NCBI GenBank assembly: GCA_041738935.1
Contig: JBGSOV010000002.1
Location: 124,001 to 188,000, forward strand
Direction: 5' to 3'
DNA length: 64,000 bases
Origin: JBGSOV01 sp041738935
GTDB lineage: Bacteria; Patescibacteriota; Gracilibacteria; CAIRYL01; GCA-016699755
The position numbers were made by a program, and so were the translations under genes. Under the pieces are notes generated by a model, which was not told where the DNA came from, ran no database searches, and was given only the letters and a program-made list of their open reading frames with translations. The first letter of the stretch is position 1. Every line of letters begins with the position of its first letter. Of the stretch, positions 44,224-52,278 are shown piece by piece.

Positions 44224-45051
44224 TCAGCTTTGAAACACAACAATCTGGTCGAAGACTTTTTGATATTCCAAATTACTCCGCGCGGCTTCTTTGAGCAGCG
44301 CAATCGCCTCAGGGATGTGCTCAAAACGCAGAAGATGTATCATGCCGATCATAAAACGACTTTCGCTGTCACTGGCATCGAGCGCAAGGGTTTTTTCAAA
44401 ATATATGAGCGCTTCAGTGTAATTGCCGAGGGCAAAATAATTTTGCGCAAGATTGCGCAGCGCCAATTGCGAATCGGCATCATGCTGAGCGGCAACTTCA
44501 TTAAACTTCAATGCTCGCCGATAATCCCACAATGCGTGAACTTCGTCGCCCAAAAACAAAGTCCCCAGAGCATTATTGGCATAAAAATTATCCGGTTCTT
44601 GTGCGAGCGCTGTTTCAAATTCTGCCACAGTGCGAACAAGATCATCTTGATACCACGCCAAATGTCCGCGAATAACATGCGCGTCAGCGCTCGACAAATC
44701 GACAAAAGTCAGCGCGTCTTTCAAATGCCCAATCGCCGAGCGAGCGTCGCCCGTTGCCTGAAAAGTAAAAGCGAGTTGCAGATGTGCCTCCTCAAATTCG
44801 CTTCGCGCCATTGCCAAGTGTAGTGCCTCGGTAAACATTTGTTCCGCTCTCAAAAACTGATTCTGCGCAAAAGCGGTTTTTCCATTTTGTAATGCAGAGG
44901 CAAAAAGTGGTTCGGTATCAACAAAAGTCGGCGTATCAGACATGGCAAGATGGCTTTTGGAGAGCCAAAGAATATTTGCCATCCCCAAACCGATTACCAC
45001 AATGAGCAATAAGACGAAGAGTTTGGAGCCAAAAATCTGTCGAACGGGCAT
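44224..45051 (-). CDS. Membrane-anchored TPR repeat protein, 275 aa
   Basis: A single N-terminal hydrophobic segment (about 9-29, LFVLLLIVVIGLGMANILWL) is followed by about six tetratricopeptide repeats (about 45-270). Clear units include AEQMFTEALHLAMARSEFEE, AVAEFETALAQEPDNFYANN-type and EALIYFEKTLALDASDSES. Such proteins scaffold complexes at the membrane; the partner is unknown. It is 73 bp upstream of the macroglobulin start on the same strand, so the two may be co-transcribed and co-operate in the envelope. Confidence 0.85.
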   Translation of the reverse strand: MPVRQIFGSKLFVLLLIVVIGLGMANILWLSKSHLAMSDTPTFVDTEPLFASALQNGKTAFAQNQFLRAEQMFTEALHLAMARSEFEEAHLQLAFTFQATGDARSAIGHLKDALTFVDLSSADAHVIRGHLAWYQDDLVRTVAEFETALAQEPDNFYANNALGTLFLGDEVHALWDYRRALKFNEVAAQHDADSQLALRNLAQNYFALGNYTEALIYFEKTLALDASDSESRFMIGMIHLLRFEHIPEAIALLKEAARSNLEYQKVFDQIVVFQS

Positions 45052-45093
45052 TGTTTATCTTAAAAATAAATACACTTGAGAGTGTAATCTTGC

Positions 45094-45123
45094 TTGCCAG
45101 AGAAGGGAAATATATTTTACAAT
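45094..45123 (+). promoter_or_regulatory. Promoter of ndk
   Basis: TTGCCA (45094-45099), 18 nt, TACAAT (45118-45123). Leader of about 19 nt before the ATG at 45149. Confidence 0.7.
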
Positions 45124-45148
45124 CGGCAGGAATTTTTTTTACTTTCAT

Positions 45149-45622
45149 ATGCAGCGCACACTTGTACTTATCAAACCGGACGCCATTCAACGCGGTCTCA
45201 TCGGCAATATTACTGATCGTTTTGAGCGCAAAGGACTCAAACTTGTGGGACTGAAGATGCTTGCCCTCGGCGATGAAATTCTCGAAGAACATTATTCGCA
45301 TGTCGCGGACAAGCCGTTTTTTGTCGGTATGCGCAAATTTATGAAAAGCACGCCGATTGTTGCCATGTGCTGGGAAGGCAAATCCGCCGTCGATGTTGTA
45401 CGCCTACTTGCGGGAGCAACCAACGCACGCCAAGCCGATGTCGGTACGATCCGCGGCGACCTTTCTATGAGTATTCAGTTCAATGTCATCCATGCCTCCG
45501 ATTCGGCAGAAGCCGCCAAATCCGAAACCGAGCGCTTTTTCAAATCTGAAGAAATCTTTGAATATCAAAAAGACGAATATCTTCATCTCTACACCGAAGA
45601 CGAAAAGACTCCTGCTGTGTAA
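45149..45622 (+). CDS. ndk: Nucleoside diphosphate kinase
   Basis: Balances NTP pools by moving the gamma phosphate through a phospho-histidine. TLVLIKPDAIQRGLIG at the start and the active-site FNVIHASDS with His115 are canonical. RGDLSMSIQ is the nucleotide-binding loop (usually RGDF). The 157 residues include a short acidic C-terminal extension beyond the usual length of about 140. Confidence 0.97.
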   Translation: MQRTLVLIKPDAIQRGLIGNITDRFERKGLKLVGLKMLALGDEILEEHYSHVADKPFFVGMRKFMKSTPIVAMCWEGKSAVDVVRLLAGATNARQADVGTIRGDLSMSIQFNVIHASDSAEAAKSETERFFKSEEIFEYQKDEYLHLYTEDEKTPAV

Positions 45623-45694
45623 ATCTCTTTTTGTCTCTCTGTTAAGAAGGATATAGGTGGATTTTATTAAAGGCTTTTCTTGGTTTCGTGACAT

Positions 45695-46396
45695 ATGAAA
45701 ACCGTTCTTATTACCGGCGCAACGAGCGGTATCGGCAAAGCGACAGCACTAAAATTTGCAGCCCAAGGCTATGCGGTTCTTTGTCATGGAAGTTCGGACA
45801 CGAGTAATTTTTCCATTCTTGATGAAATCGCATCAAACGGAGGAAGCGCACAAAAACTCGTGGCTGATTTTACGAAAGAGACGGAAATTCGCGCCATGTT
45901 CGAAACAATCGATTCACTCGACGTACTGATTAATGCTGCCGGAACAGTCTCGCGCAGCAAGCCGATTACCACGGAAAATTTTCGCCAGACTTTTGAGATT
46001 AATGTCATTGCGCTTTTTCTTTGTGCGACTTTGGCACGCGAACGGGGCGCAAGCAGTATTGTCAATGTCGGTTCGATGCGTGGACTCGACCACGCTGCCA
46101 CCACACCGGATTATTCCGCGAGCAAAGCCGCGGTACACAATCTGACCGTTTCGCTCGCCAGACAATTTGCACCCGATTGTCGGGTCAATGCAGTAGCGCC
46201 GGGTTTTACGAAAACCGGCATGCACGAAGGCATGCAACAACGATTAGATTTGGAAGCGACCAAAACCCCACTCCTCCGCTATTCTGATCCGGCGGAAATC
46301 GCCGAAGTGATTTTTTTTCTCGCGTCAGACAAAGCAAGCTTTGTGACGGGTGAAGTGGTAAAAGTCGACGGCGGGAGAAACTTTGTAATTGCTTGA
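45695..46396 (+). CDS. Short-chain dehydrogenase/reductase, FabG-like
   Basis: NAD(P)-dependent SDR. Cofactor loop TGATSGIGKA near residue 7, NAAG at about 85, and the catalytic Tyr-x-x-x-Lys in PDYSASKAAV with Ser in VNVGSMRG. The C-terminal GEVVKVDGGRNFV is typical of FabG-type enzymes. The 233 residues are slightly short for the family. No other fatty acid genes are adjacent, so the substrate is open. It follows ndk by 72 bp. Confidence 0.93.
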   Translation: MKTVLITGATSGIGKATALKFAAQGYAVLCHGSSDTSNFSILDEIASNGGSAQKLVADFTKETEIRAMFETIDSLDVLINAAGTVSRSKPITTENFRQTFEINVIALFLCATLARERGASSIVNVGSMRGLDHAATTPDYSASKAAVHNLTVSLARQFAPDCRVNAVAPGFTKTGMHEGMQQRLDLEATKTPLLRYSDPAEIAEVIFFLASDKASFVTGEVVKVDGGRNFVIA

Positions 46397-46416
46397 GCCT
46401 TTTTTGAAGGGCGCGC

Positions 46417-46839
46417 TTACTTCTTGAGCAAATCGCGGATCTCTTCGAGCAAGACTTCTTCGCGCGGTGGCGGAGCAGCAGCTTCGGCTTTTTCTTCTTT
46501 GATCTCTTGTTTCTTTTTGAGTTTGTTGAAGTAATGGATCACCACAAAAATTGTAAAAGCGATAATCAAAAAATCCAATACAGTATTAATAAAAACACCG
46601 TAATTGAGTGTAGGCGCGCCAGCTTCTTGCGCGGCGGCGAGCGACTCGTACTCGGTATTCGAAAGATTGATAAAGAGACTCGAAAAATCGGCACCGCCGA
46701 GGAGTAAGCCAATTGGTGGCATGATGATGTCATTGACGAACGAAGTGACGATTTTGCCAAAGGCGCCGCCGATAATGACCGCAACAGCCAAATCGATGAC
46801 ATTGCCTTTGATGGCAAACTCTTTGAATTCTTTCAGCAT
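46417..46839 (-). CDS. mscL: Large-conductance mechanosensitive channel MscL
   Basis: Pentameric emergency valve in the inner membrane. FAIKGNVIDLAVAVIIGGAF is the conserved N-terminal helix and TM1; VNDIIMPPIGLLLGG follows; TM2 is FLIIAFTIFVVIHYFN; the C-terminal helix is charged (EVLLEEIRDLLKK). Length 140 is normal. A decayed second copy lies about 1 kb away at 47844-47922. Confidence 0.96.
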   Translation of the reverse strand: MLKEFKEFAIKGNVIDLAVAVIIGGAFGKIVTSFVNDIIMPPIGLLLGGADFSSLFINLSNTEYESLAAAQEAGAPTLNYGVFINTVLDFLIIAFTIFVVIHYFNKLKKKQEIKEEKAEAAAPPPREEVLLEEIRDLLKK

Positions 46840-46941
46840 ACAAGCAAAGAAATATGCAACAGATGGAAGTCTGCCACAAATTTCTACTTACTTTCAATCA
46901 GTTATGCCGAGAATTATTTCGTATACAAATGCGACAATATC

Positions 46942-47343
46942 TTATTTCGCGTTTGTATCGGGTTGATGAATGCCAAAAGTATTGCCTTCGGTATCGAGAA
47001 AATAGCCTTGCCACGCCATTCCCGCGAGAGCGAATTTTGGCATGGCGACTCGTCCGCCTGCGGCAATGATTTTTTCTGCCGTCGCATCAAAATCCTCCAC
47101 CACTATCGTGCAGACAAACGCGTTGGTGCCGCATTCTTGCGGAGGTGTTTTGCTCGGACGCTTTAGTAAACCGCCGTCAATACCGATTTTTTGACTGCCT
47201 TTTTCACTCGCCACAATTGACCAATATTCCCAATCAACACCAGGAAATTTTTCAATCTTCCAACCAAAAATACCGCGATAAAAAGCGGCTGCGCGCTCGG
47301 TATCATCAGCTTGGATTTCGAAATGAGTTATTTGATTCGTCAT
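46942..47343 (-). CDS. VOC superfamily protein
   Basis: A 133-residue glyoxalase-fold protein: ITHFEIQADDTERAAAFYRG with His and the typical FYxxxFGW opening, and GYFLDTEGNTFGIHQPD near the C-terminus. His7 and a late Glu/His could bind metal. The fold resembles the bacterial 'VOC_YwbC/CP6C' small proteins; the substrate is unknown. The next VOC gene upstream is 21 bp away on the same strand; the two are not recent duplicates. Confidence 0.9.
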   Translation of the reverse strand: MTNQITHFEIQADDTERAAAFYRGIFGWKIEKFPGVDWEYWSIVASEKGSQKIGIDGGLLKRPSKTPPQECGTNAFVCTIVVEDFDATAEKIIAAGGRVAMPKFALAGMAWQGYFLDTEGNTFGIHQPDTNAK

Positions 47344-47364
47344 CGTTACAAGAAAAGAAAAAGC

Positions 47365-47775
47365 TTACTGTGTCGGCATGTCTGCTTCATCCATGTAAAA
47401 CACTTCCCAAGCATGCCCGTCCAAATCCTCAAAACTACGTTGATACATAAAACCCATGTCTTGGGCTTCGCGCGGTTCGCTGCCACCTGCTGCAACAACT
47501 TTTTCCATAAACGCATCGACTCCTGACTTGTTCTCTAAAGAAATCGAGACAATAACTTCTGTGCTCTGCTTGGCGTCAGCAATTGCCTTCTTGGTAAATT
47601 TTTGGAAAAACGGCTCGACCAGAAGCATCGCATAGCTCGCGTCTTCTTCGATAATCATGCAGGTTGCGTTTTCATCAGTAAATTTGGGGTTAAAATCGAA
47701 GCCGAGCGCCGTAAAAAAGGCGATAGATTTTTGCAGGTCTTTTACCGGCAGGTTGACAAAGAGCTGTTTTTTCAT
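47365..47775 (-). CDS. VOC superfamily protein
   Basis: A 136-residue glyoxalase-fold protein of the type often annotated 'VOC family protein / lactoylglutathione lyase-like': QLFVNLPVKDLQKSIAFFTA opens it and SFEDLDGHAWEVFYMDE closes it. The start is ATG 47775; the upstream open frame to 47847 is Cys-rich and non-conserved. Likely in one transcript with the VOC gene just downstream. Confidence 0.9.
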   Translation of the reverse strand: MKKQLFVNLPVKDLQKSIAFFTALGFDFNPKFTDENATCMIIEEDASYAMLLVEPFFQKFTKKAIADAKQSTEVIVSISLENKSGVDAFMEKVVAAGGSEPREAQDMGFMYQRSFEDLDGHAWEVFYMDEADMPTQ

Positions 47776-47843
47776 GGTATACAATATAAAAAAAAGGTAA
47801 CCATTACATGGTGATGAGAATGTGCAGATATTCTTTTTTTTTG

Positions 47844-47922
47844 GCAAGCAAAAATGATCGTGGCGGTAAAATTTGCTCCACTAAGCAACAAATCCAATCG
47901 GCAGCATGATAATGTCATTAGG
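47844..47922 (-). pseudogene. Decayed mscL fragment
   Basis: In one frame the sequence reads PNDIIMLPIG; in the next frame it continues LLLSGANFTATII. Together they match the intact MscL stretch NDIIMPPIGLLLGGADFSSL at 46417-46839. A frameshift and nearby stops show it is a relic of a second mscL copy. Confidence 0.75.
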
Positions 47923-48000
47923 CTAGCGCATACCCTTGCGAAAAAAGGCAAAACAGCAGTATCATAGCGCTGAGAAATTTTTGGATTTGTTTGCTCATCT

Positions 48001-48813
48001 ATGTTTTCATCCGAAGTCTTGGTCGCCCTTAGTTTTACCCTCTTTGCCGGTCTGGCGACTGGCATCGGAAGCTTGATGGCGTTTGCTGCCAAACCGACGA
48101 ATACCAAGTTTTTGTCAGTGGCTTTGGGTTTTTCAGCAGGAGTGATGCTGTATGTCTCGTTTATCGAGATCTTTGGCAAAGCGCGGATTTCCCTCAGCGC
48201 TGCGACCGATGATGTCACCGGCTACTATTTGGCAACGGCGGGATTTTTTGCCGGTATTCTCGTAATTGCGGTAATCGACAAGTGCATCCCCCATGATCAT
48301 GGAAATCCGCACGAAATCCATGATGTCGAAGAAATGGATGATGCCGACGAAAAACGCCGTCATCGTCTCAATCGTATGGGAATGTTTACGGCACTTGCTA
48401 TCGCCATTCATAATTTTCCGGAAGGACTCGCCACTTTTCTCGGCGCGCTCGAAGATCCGGCATTGGGACTCGCGATTGCCATCGCCATTGCGATTCATAA
48501 TATTCCCGAAGGCATTGCGGTTTCGATTCCTATTTATCACGCGACTGGCAGTCGTGCGCGCGCCTTTTGGTATTCGTTCGCCTCTGGTGTCGCCGAGCCA
48601 GTCGGAGCGCTGTTGGGATATTTTGTGGTGCTACGGTTTGTGAGTGATCTGACTTTTGGCGTTATTTTTGCCTCGGTCGCCGGTATTATGGTTTTTATTT
48701 CGCTCGATCAACTCTTGCCGACCGCGCAAAAATACGGCGAACATCATCTTTCGATTTATGGACTCGTGAGCGGAATGGCGGTTATGGCAATCAGCTTGCT
48801 GTTGTTTTTGTAA
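48001..48813 (+). CDS. zupT: ZIP-family zinc transporter ZupT
   Basis: Imports Zn2+ (and other divalent metals) across the inner membrane. The metal-binding helices show HNFPEGLATF and HNIPEGIAVSIPIY, the ZupT pattern; eight hydrophobic segments are seen in 270 residues. A His/Asp/Glu-rich loop (about 97-125, CIPHDHGNPHEIHD) lies between the helices as in the family. The start is ATG 48001. No regulator is adjacent. Confidence 0.95.
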   Translation: MFSSEVLVALSFTLFAGLATGIGSLMAFAAKPTNTKFLSVALGFSAGVMLYVSFIEIFGKARISLSAATDDVTGYYLATAGFFAGILVIAVIDKCIPHDHGNPHEIHDVEEMDDADEKRRHRLNRMGMFTALAIAIHNFPEGLATFLGALEDPALGLAIAIAIAIHNIPEGIAVSIPIYHATGSRARAFWYSFASGVAEPVGALLGYFVVLRFVSDLTFGVIFASVAGIMVFISLDQLLPTAQKYGEHHLSIYGLVSGMAVMAISLLLFL

Positions 48814-48851
48814 AAACACATGACAACTACTTTGAGCCTCCGTTCAAAAAA

Positions 48852-50354
48852 TTAATACTTCGTTAAAGAGATTTTATAAAATTTTCCTCCAAAGAAGTCT
48901 TCTCCAGCAAAGTCTTCTTGCCATTGCCCTTCCGAATTTGGACCGGCTAATTTGATAAAAGTCAAAGTGTTGCCAGACAGTGCAAATTCGTAATAGCTTC
49001 CGGAACCGTCCTTATAATAGAGCTTTATGGCATTCCCCTCTTTTTTCCATGTAGAAAATGCCTCACCATTGCCAAGGGCACTTACAGTCCCGTCATTATT
49101 TAGCTCAATCATAAATTCTATTTGGTTTTCACTCGCTGTTTGACTTGGCGTATATTTCAAAATTCCTTTCCATAATCCCACTACCTCAGCATCGTTGCCG
49201 TTGATTGGCTGTTCTTTTTGGGTATCTGTATTGGTCTTGTCCTCTTCTGTTTGCGTAGAAATTTCAGTAACATCTACCGGCTCCACCGACTTACTTACTT
49301 CCAAAATACTTTCAATTTCCTCCACTGTCCCTAGACTATCTTGAACGCCCTGTTCTTTCATCCATTCATCCACTTCTTCCTTCTCTAAGACTGATACTTC
49401 AGTTGCTGGTTCTGGTTTTTCTTTTGTAGGTGTAGGAAGTTTAATGCCAATGACCGAGCCGGACTGAATCGTTCCATTAAGTTGATCTGCTCCAAATATT
49501 ACCGCATTTAACTTATCGATTCCCTTGATCATGTTAGAAGGTAAAGTTGATACCATCAAGATAGCTGCAGCTGGCTCGGTAATCTTACGAGCATCTCCCA
49601 CGATAGCAGATATTTTGTTTTTGTCGCCCAAAGCCATTTTAGCTGCATCATCGGTAATTTCTAGTGTCAAATCCGCGCCACTAACGACCACGGCAGCCTG
49701 AGCCAGAGTGCTACCGCTGGCAAGAGCAGCGGTTCCTCCTGTAAGCGCAATTGTGCCTACAAAAACGGTGATCTTACTTGCGTTTTTGACTACGATTGCT
49801 TGATTCTCACATTTTTGAAAGACATCACCTTCTTCTCTGTAAGCCTCGCTACTCATTTCATCTTGAGACTGATTAAGAATAAGTTGAGCCATTTTTGCAT
49901 CTACTCCTAAGTGATTGGCGAGTGTCATAATCTTTTTCCCTGCGGGAGCTTTGTCAACAATATTGGTGATTTCTTCTTTATTGTAGGCAAAAGTTTTTGG
50001 GATGAAATTATAGCTCACTTTTTCTTTTGCCATTTCTGACGCGAGTTGTTCTAAGGTAATCGTATCTTGTTCGAGCTTGCTCCACGCATTGATAATGTCC
50101 GTCATGTCATTATTCCAAACATCATAATCGGCATACGCTTTTGCATTAACTAAAACATTATCGGTTCGGTAACGCAAAGCAGCATATTCTTGAGAGAGCT
50201 TTAGTGTTTGTCCAAGTACTATTTGTTCTTGCGATTCGTTTGATTCTGATACTATTGGTTCTTGCGATTGCTCGGGATCTTGATTGGTAAAATAATAGAC
50301 TCCTCCGGCGAAGATGATGAGTCCAGCGACTAAAGCAACAATGGTGTTTTTCAT
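48852..50354 (-). CDS. Membrane-anchored hypothetical protein with C-terminal lipocalin-like domain
   Basis: An N-terminal signal anchor (about 5-22, IVALVAGLIIFAGGVYYF) and an acidic linker are followed by a helical domain (about 45-180). A Gly/Ala-rich hydrophobic stretch lies at about 200-245 (VGTIALTGGTAALASGST), then a Glu/Thr-rich linker (about 325-385). The last 110 residues form a beta-barrel-like region (VVGLWKGILKY, FMIELNNDGTVSALGNG, YEFALSGNTLTFIKL) reminiscent of lipocalin-like DUFs. No function is recognised. It is more AT-rich than zupT and may belong with the accessory stretch to 54.4 kb. Confidence 0.75.
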   Translation of the reverse strand: MKNTIVALVAGLIIFAGGVYYFTNQDPEQSQEPIVSESNESQEQIVLGQTLKLSQEYAALRYRTDNVLVNAKAYADYDVWNNDMTDIINAWSKLEQDTITLEQLASEMAKEKVSYNFIPKTFAYNKEEITNIVDKAPAGKKIMTLANHLGVDAKMAQLILNQSQDEMSSEAYREEGDVFQKCENQAIVVKNASKITVFVGTIALTGGTAALASGSTLAQAAVVVSGADLTLEITDDAAKMALGDKNKISAIVGDARKITEPAAAILMVSTLPSNMIKGIDKLNAVIFGADQLNGTIQSGSVIGIKLPTPTKEKPEPATEVSVLEKEEVDEWMKEQGVQDSLGTVEEIESILEVSKSVEPVDVTEISTQTEEDKTNTDTQKEQPINGNDAEVVGLWKGILKYTPSQTASENQIEFMIELNNDGTVSALGNGEAFSTWKKEGNAIKLYYKDGSGSYYEFALSGNTLTFIKLAGPNSEGQWQEDFAGEDFFGGKFYKISLTKY

Positions 50355-50522
50355 GGTTTAGTAAAAAATAGCAAAGCGTACAAAGCCTGTCCTATTAAAA
50401 AACACGGACACACAGCTAGCGCTTTTTAAAAGAATAGCAATGAAAGTAAAATTCACCTAATCCAAAAACACATTTGTGCGAATCGGTGTGCAGTTGCAAA
50501 ACGAGGGCGAGAATCTTCGTAG

Positions 50523-50645
50523 TTATAATCGGTAAAGCAAAGCTTGAGAGTATTTGCTTTTGCCAAACACGGTTTCATAAAATGCAGTTGCGCGCGACAT
50601 ATCGATAACGGGAATTTCAAACCAACCAACTGGATTATTTTGCAT
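50523..50645 (-). pseudogene. VOC-family gene fragment
   Basis: Begins MQNNPVGWFEIPVIDMSRAT and continues AFYETVFGK, a standard VOC N-terminus, but after 30 residues similarity ends and the frame stops (SKYSQALLYRL). The second half of the domain is missing. It lies between the lipocalin-like gene and the methyltransferase, consistent with damage at an insertion boundary. The frame upstream to 50774 is not coding. Confidence 0.75.
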
Positions 50646-50840
50646 GATGTGGGGGAAAAGCACTTCCAAAATATGCCTTGGCTTTTGGAAGTGCAAGGGG
50701 AAAAACTGGTGAGAAAATGGATAAAATATTCCATGAACACAATTATGTGATAACCTCTGACACCACTTGTCCAAAGTTGCTTTCTCAGAATTATTTCAGG
50801 TTGCGCGTTTTTTGCGCGATTTGATTTTATCGATTTTGTC

Positions 50841-50870
50841 ACACTCTCCGAATTTGATTTCGGAGAGTGT
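50841..50870. terminator. 12-bp hairpin directly after the methyltransferase stop
   Basis: ACACTCTCCGAA, TTTGAT, TTCGGAGAGTGT: perfect arms, beginning 1 bp beyond the TAG at 50872-50874. No T-run follows on the minus strand, so it may slow polymerase or protect the 3' end rather than act as a standard terminator. Confidence 0.5.
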
Positions 50871-50871
50871 C

Positions 50872-52236
50872 CTAATTTGATGCAGGGCTTTTCTCGTAAT
50901 CGCATAATTTTACGACATCGGCTTTTTTATGGTTGGTCAAAGTTTTATATTCGCGTTCGGCAATAAGTTTACGAGGAACAACATCTGACTGGAAAATCTT
51001 TTGTGCAAGTGCCTGCCCCAGTCGTTCTACCACACCTACAACAAGTGCATTTCCCATCATAAAAGCTCGCTTGGCATCGGATATGCCTGGTATTAGTGTA
51101 TGATTTGGCTTAAATCCATTCAGTAGTTCTAATTCAATCGGTGTCAACCTGCGCAAGCCTTTTTTACAGCGAATCACATGTTTAAACCTTGATGGTGTTT
51201 TTCCTCCTTCTCCGGTAATGATTGTTCTTGATGGCTTATCGATTGGATCTGGGAATATCATTGCCCCTTCTGAATATTGATATATATGTCCACTTTTCGA
51301 TTTACGGGGTTCATTTTTCGCACCCTTAAAATAAAGCCACTTCTCTTGATTTTCAGAATCAATCAAATATTCATCAGAAACTTCTTTTTCATCTTGAATG
51401 ACATCACCAAGACATTGAAATTGACCATCATATTTTGCAACGACCTTCGCCGTAAAGACTTCACCCATGAGCATTACACCAGCATTTTCAAACGGGGAGG
51501 AGCTAGGTGAGTGTATTGAGAACTTTCTTGTCAACTCCGAGGCATCTTCATGTACATCCACTTCCTTGCTGGTTACGACATTGCTTTTCACAGGAAACGC
51601 TGCTGATATTACGCCTGACTGCTTAATCCAATTTGTATGATTCTTTTCTTTAGTAAGCCTTTTATATATAGGGGTGTCTTTACGATATGCAACAATGAAC
51701 ACCCGCCGCCTTCTTTGCGGGAAGCCATATTCTGCAGCATTGATGACTCGCCATTCGACAGCATAATCAAGTTCAGACAACGAACTTAGAATGATTGCAA
51801 AATCTCTTCCTCTTTGTTTTGATGGTGACTTCAATAATCGATCGACATTTTCAAGAATCAAATACTTAGGCGCCCTCTTCCCTTTTTGTTTGAGGATATT
51901 GTAAATCGACCACCAAAGTATCCCCTTCTTGCCTACGAGTCCATCTGCTTGTGACAGCGGTCTTGCTACTGAATAGTCCTGACAAGGGAAACCCCCGACC
52001 AGGAGGTCATGGTCAGGTATCGTGCCGAATTTATCCGTAATGACTTTTTCAATATCTTCGTTCGAGTGGTTTTTTTTACCGAATTGCTTCTCGTATATCA
52101 TAGATGCGTGCTGAATCTTTGTGCTTGGCTCCCATTGATTGCTCCATACGATACCATAGAGATTCGAAGCAGCCTCTAAGCCCAGTCTAAATCCACCAAC
52201 GCCAGCGAATAGTTCAATTACCTTTATTTCTTTCAT
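50872..52236 (-). CDS. DNA (cytosine-5) methyltransferase of a Sau3AI-like R-M system
   Basis: Transfers a methyl group from SAM to C5 of cytosine. Motif I is ELFAGVGGFRLGL, motif IV GGFPCQDYSVA with catalytic Cys85, motif VI LENVDR (Glu129), motif VIII QRRRRVFIVA. After a target-recognition region (about 185-370) come motifs IX (RLTPIELELLNGF) and X (MGNALVVGVVERLGQAL). The 454 residues are somewhat longer than M.Sau3AI. The neighbour is a MutH/Sau3AI-like nuclease, so the likely site is GATC with the C methylated; that is inferred. The start is ATG 52236 (GTG 52242 is in frame). The gap to the endonuclease stop is 42 bp. Confidence 0.95.
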   Translation of the reverse strand: MKEIKVIELFAGVGGFRLGLEAASNLYGIVWSNQWEPSTKIQHASMIYEKQFGKKNHSNEDIEKVITDKFGTIPDHDLLVGGFPCQDYSVARPLSQADGLVGKKGILWWSIYNILKQKGKRAPKYLILENVDRLLKSPSKQRGRDFAIILSSLSELDYAVEWRVINAAEYGFPQRRRRVFIVAYRKDTPIYKRLTKEKNHTNWIKQSGVISAAFPVKSNVVTSKEVDVHEDASELTRKFSIHSPSSSPFENAGVMLMGEVFTAKVVAKYDGQFQCLGDVIQDEKEVSDEYLIDSENQEKWLYFKGAKNEPRKSKSGHIYQYSEGAMIFPDPIDKPSRTIITGEGGKTPSRFKHVIRCKKGLRRLTPIELELLNGFKPNHTLIPGISDAKRAFMMGNALVVGVVERLGQALAQKIFQSDVVPRKLIAEREYKTLTNHKKADVVKLCDYEKSPASN

Positions 52237-52278
52237 GTTCACAATCTACTTAAAAATCTAAAATCGATCAAGCTAAAA

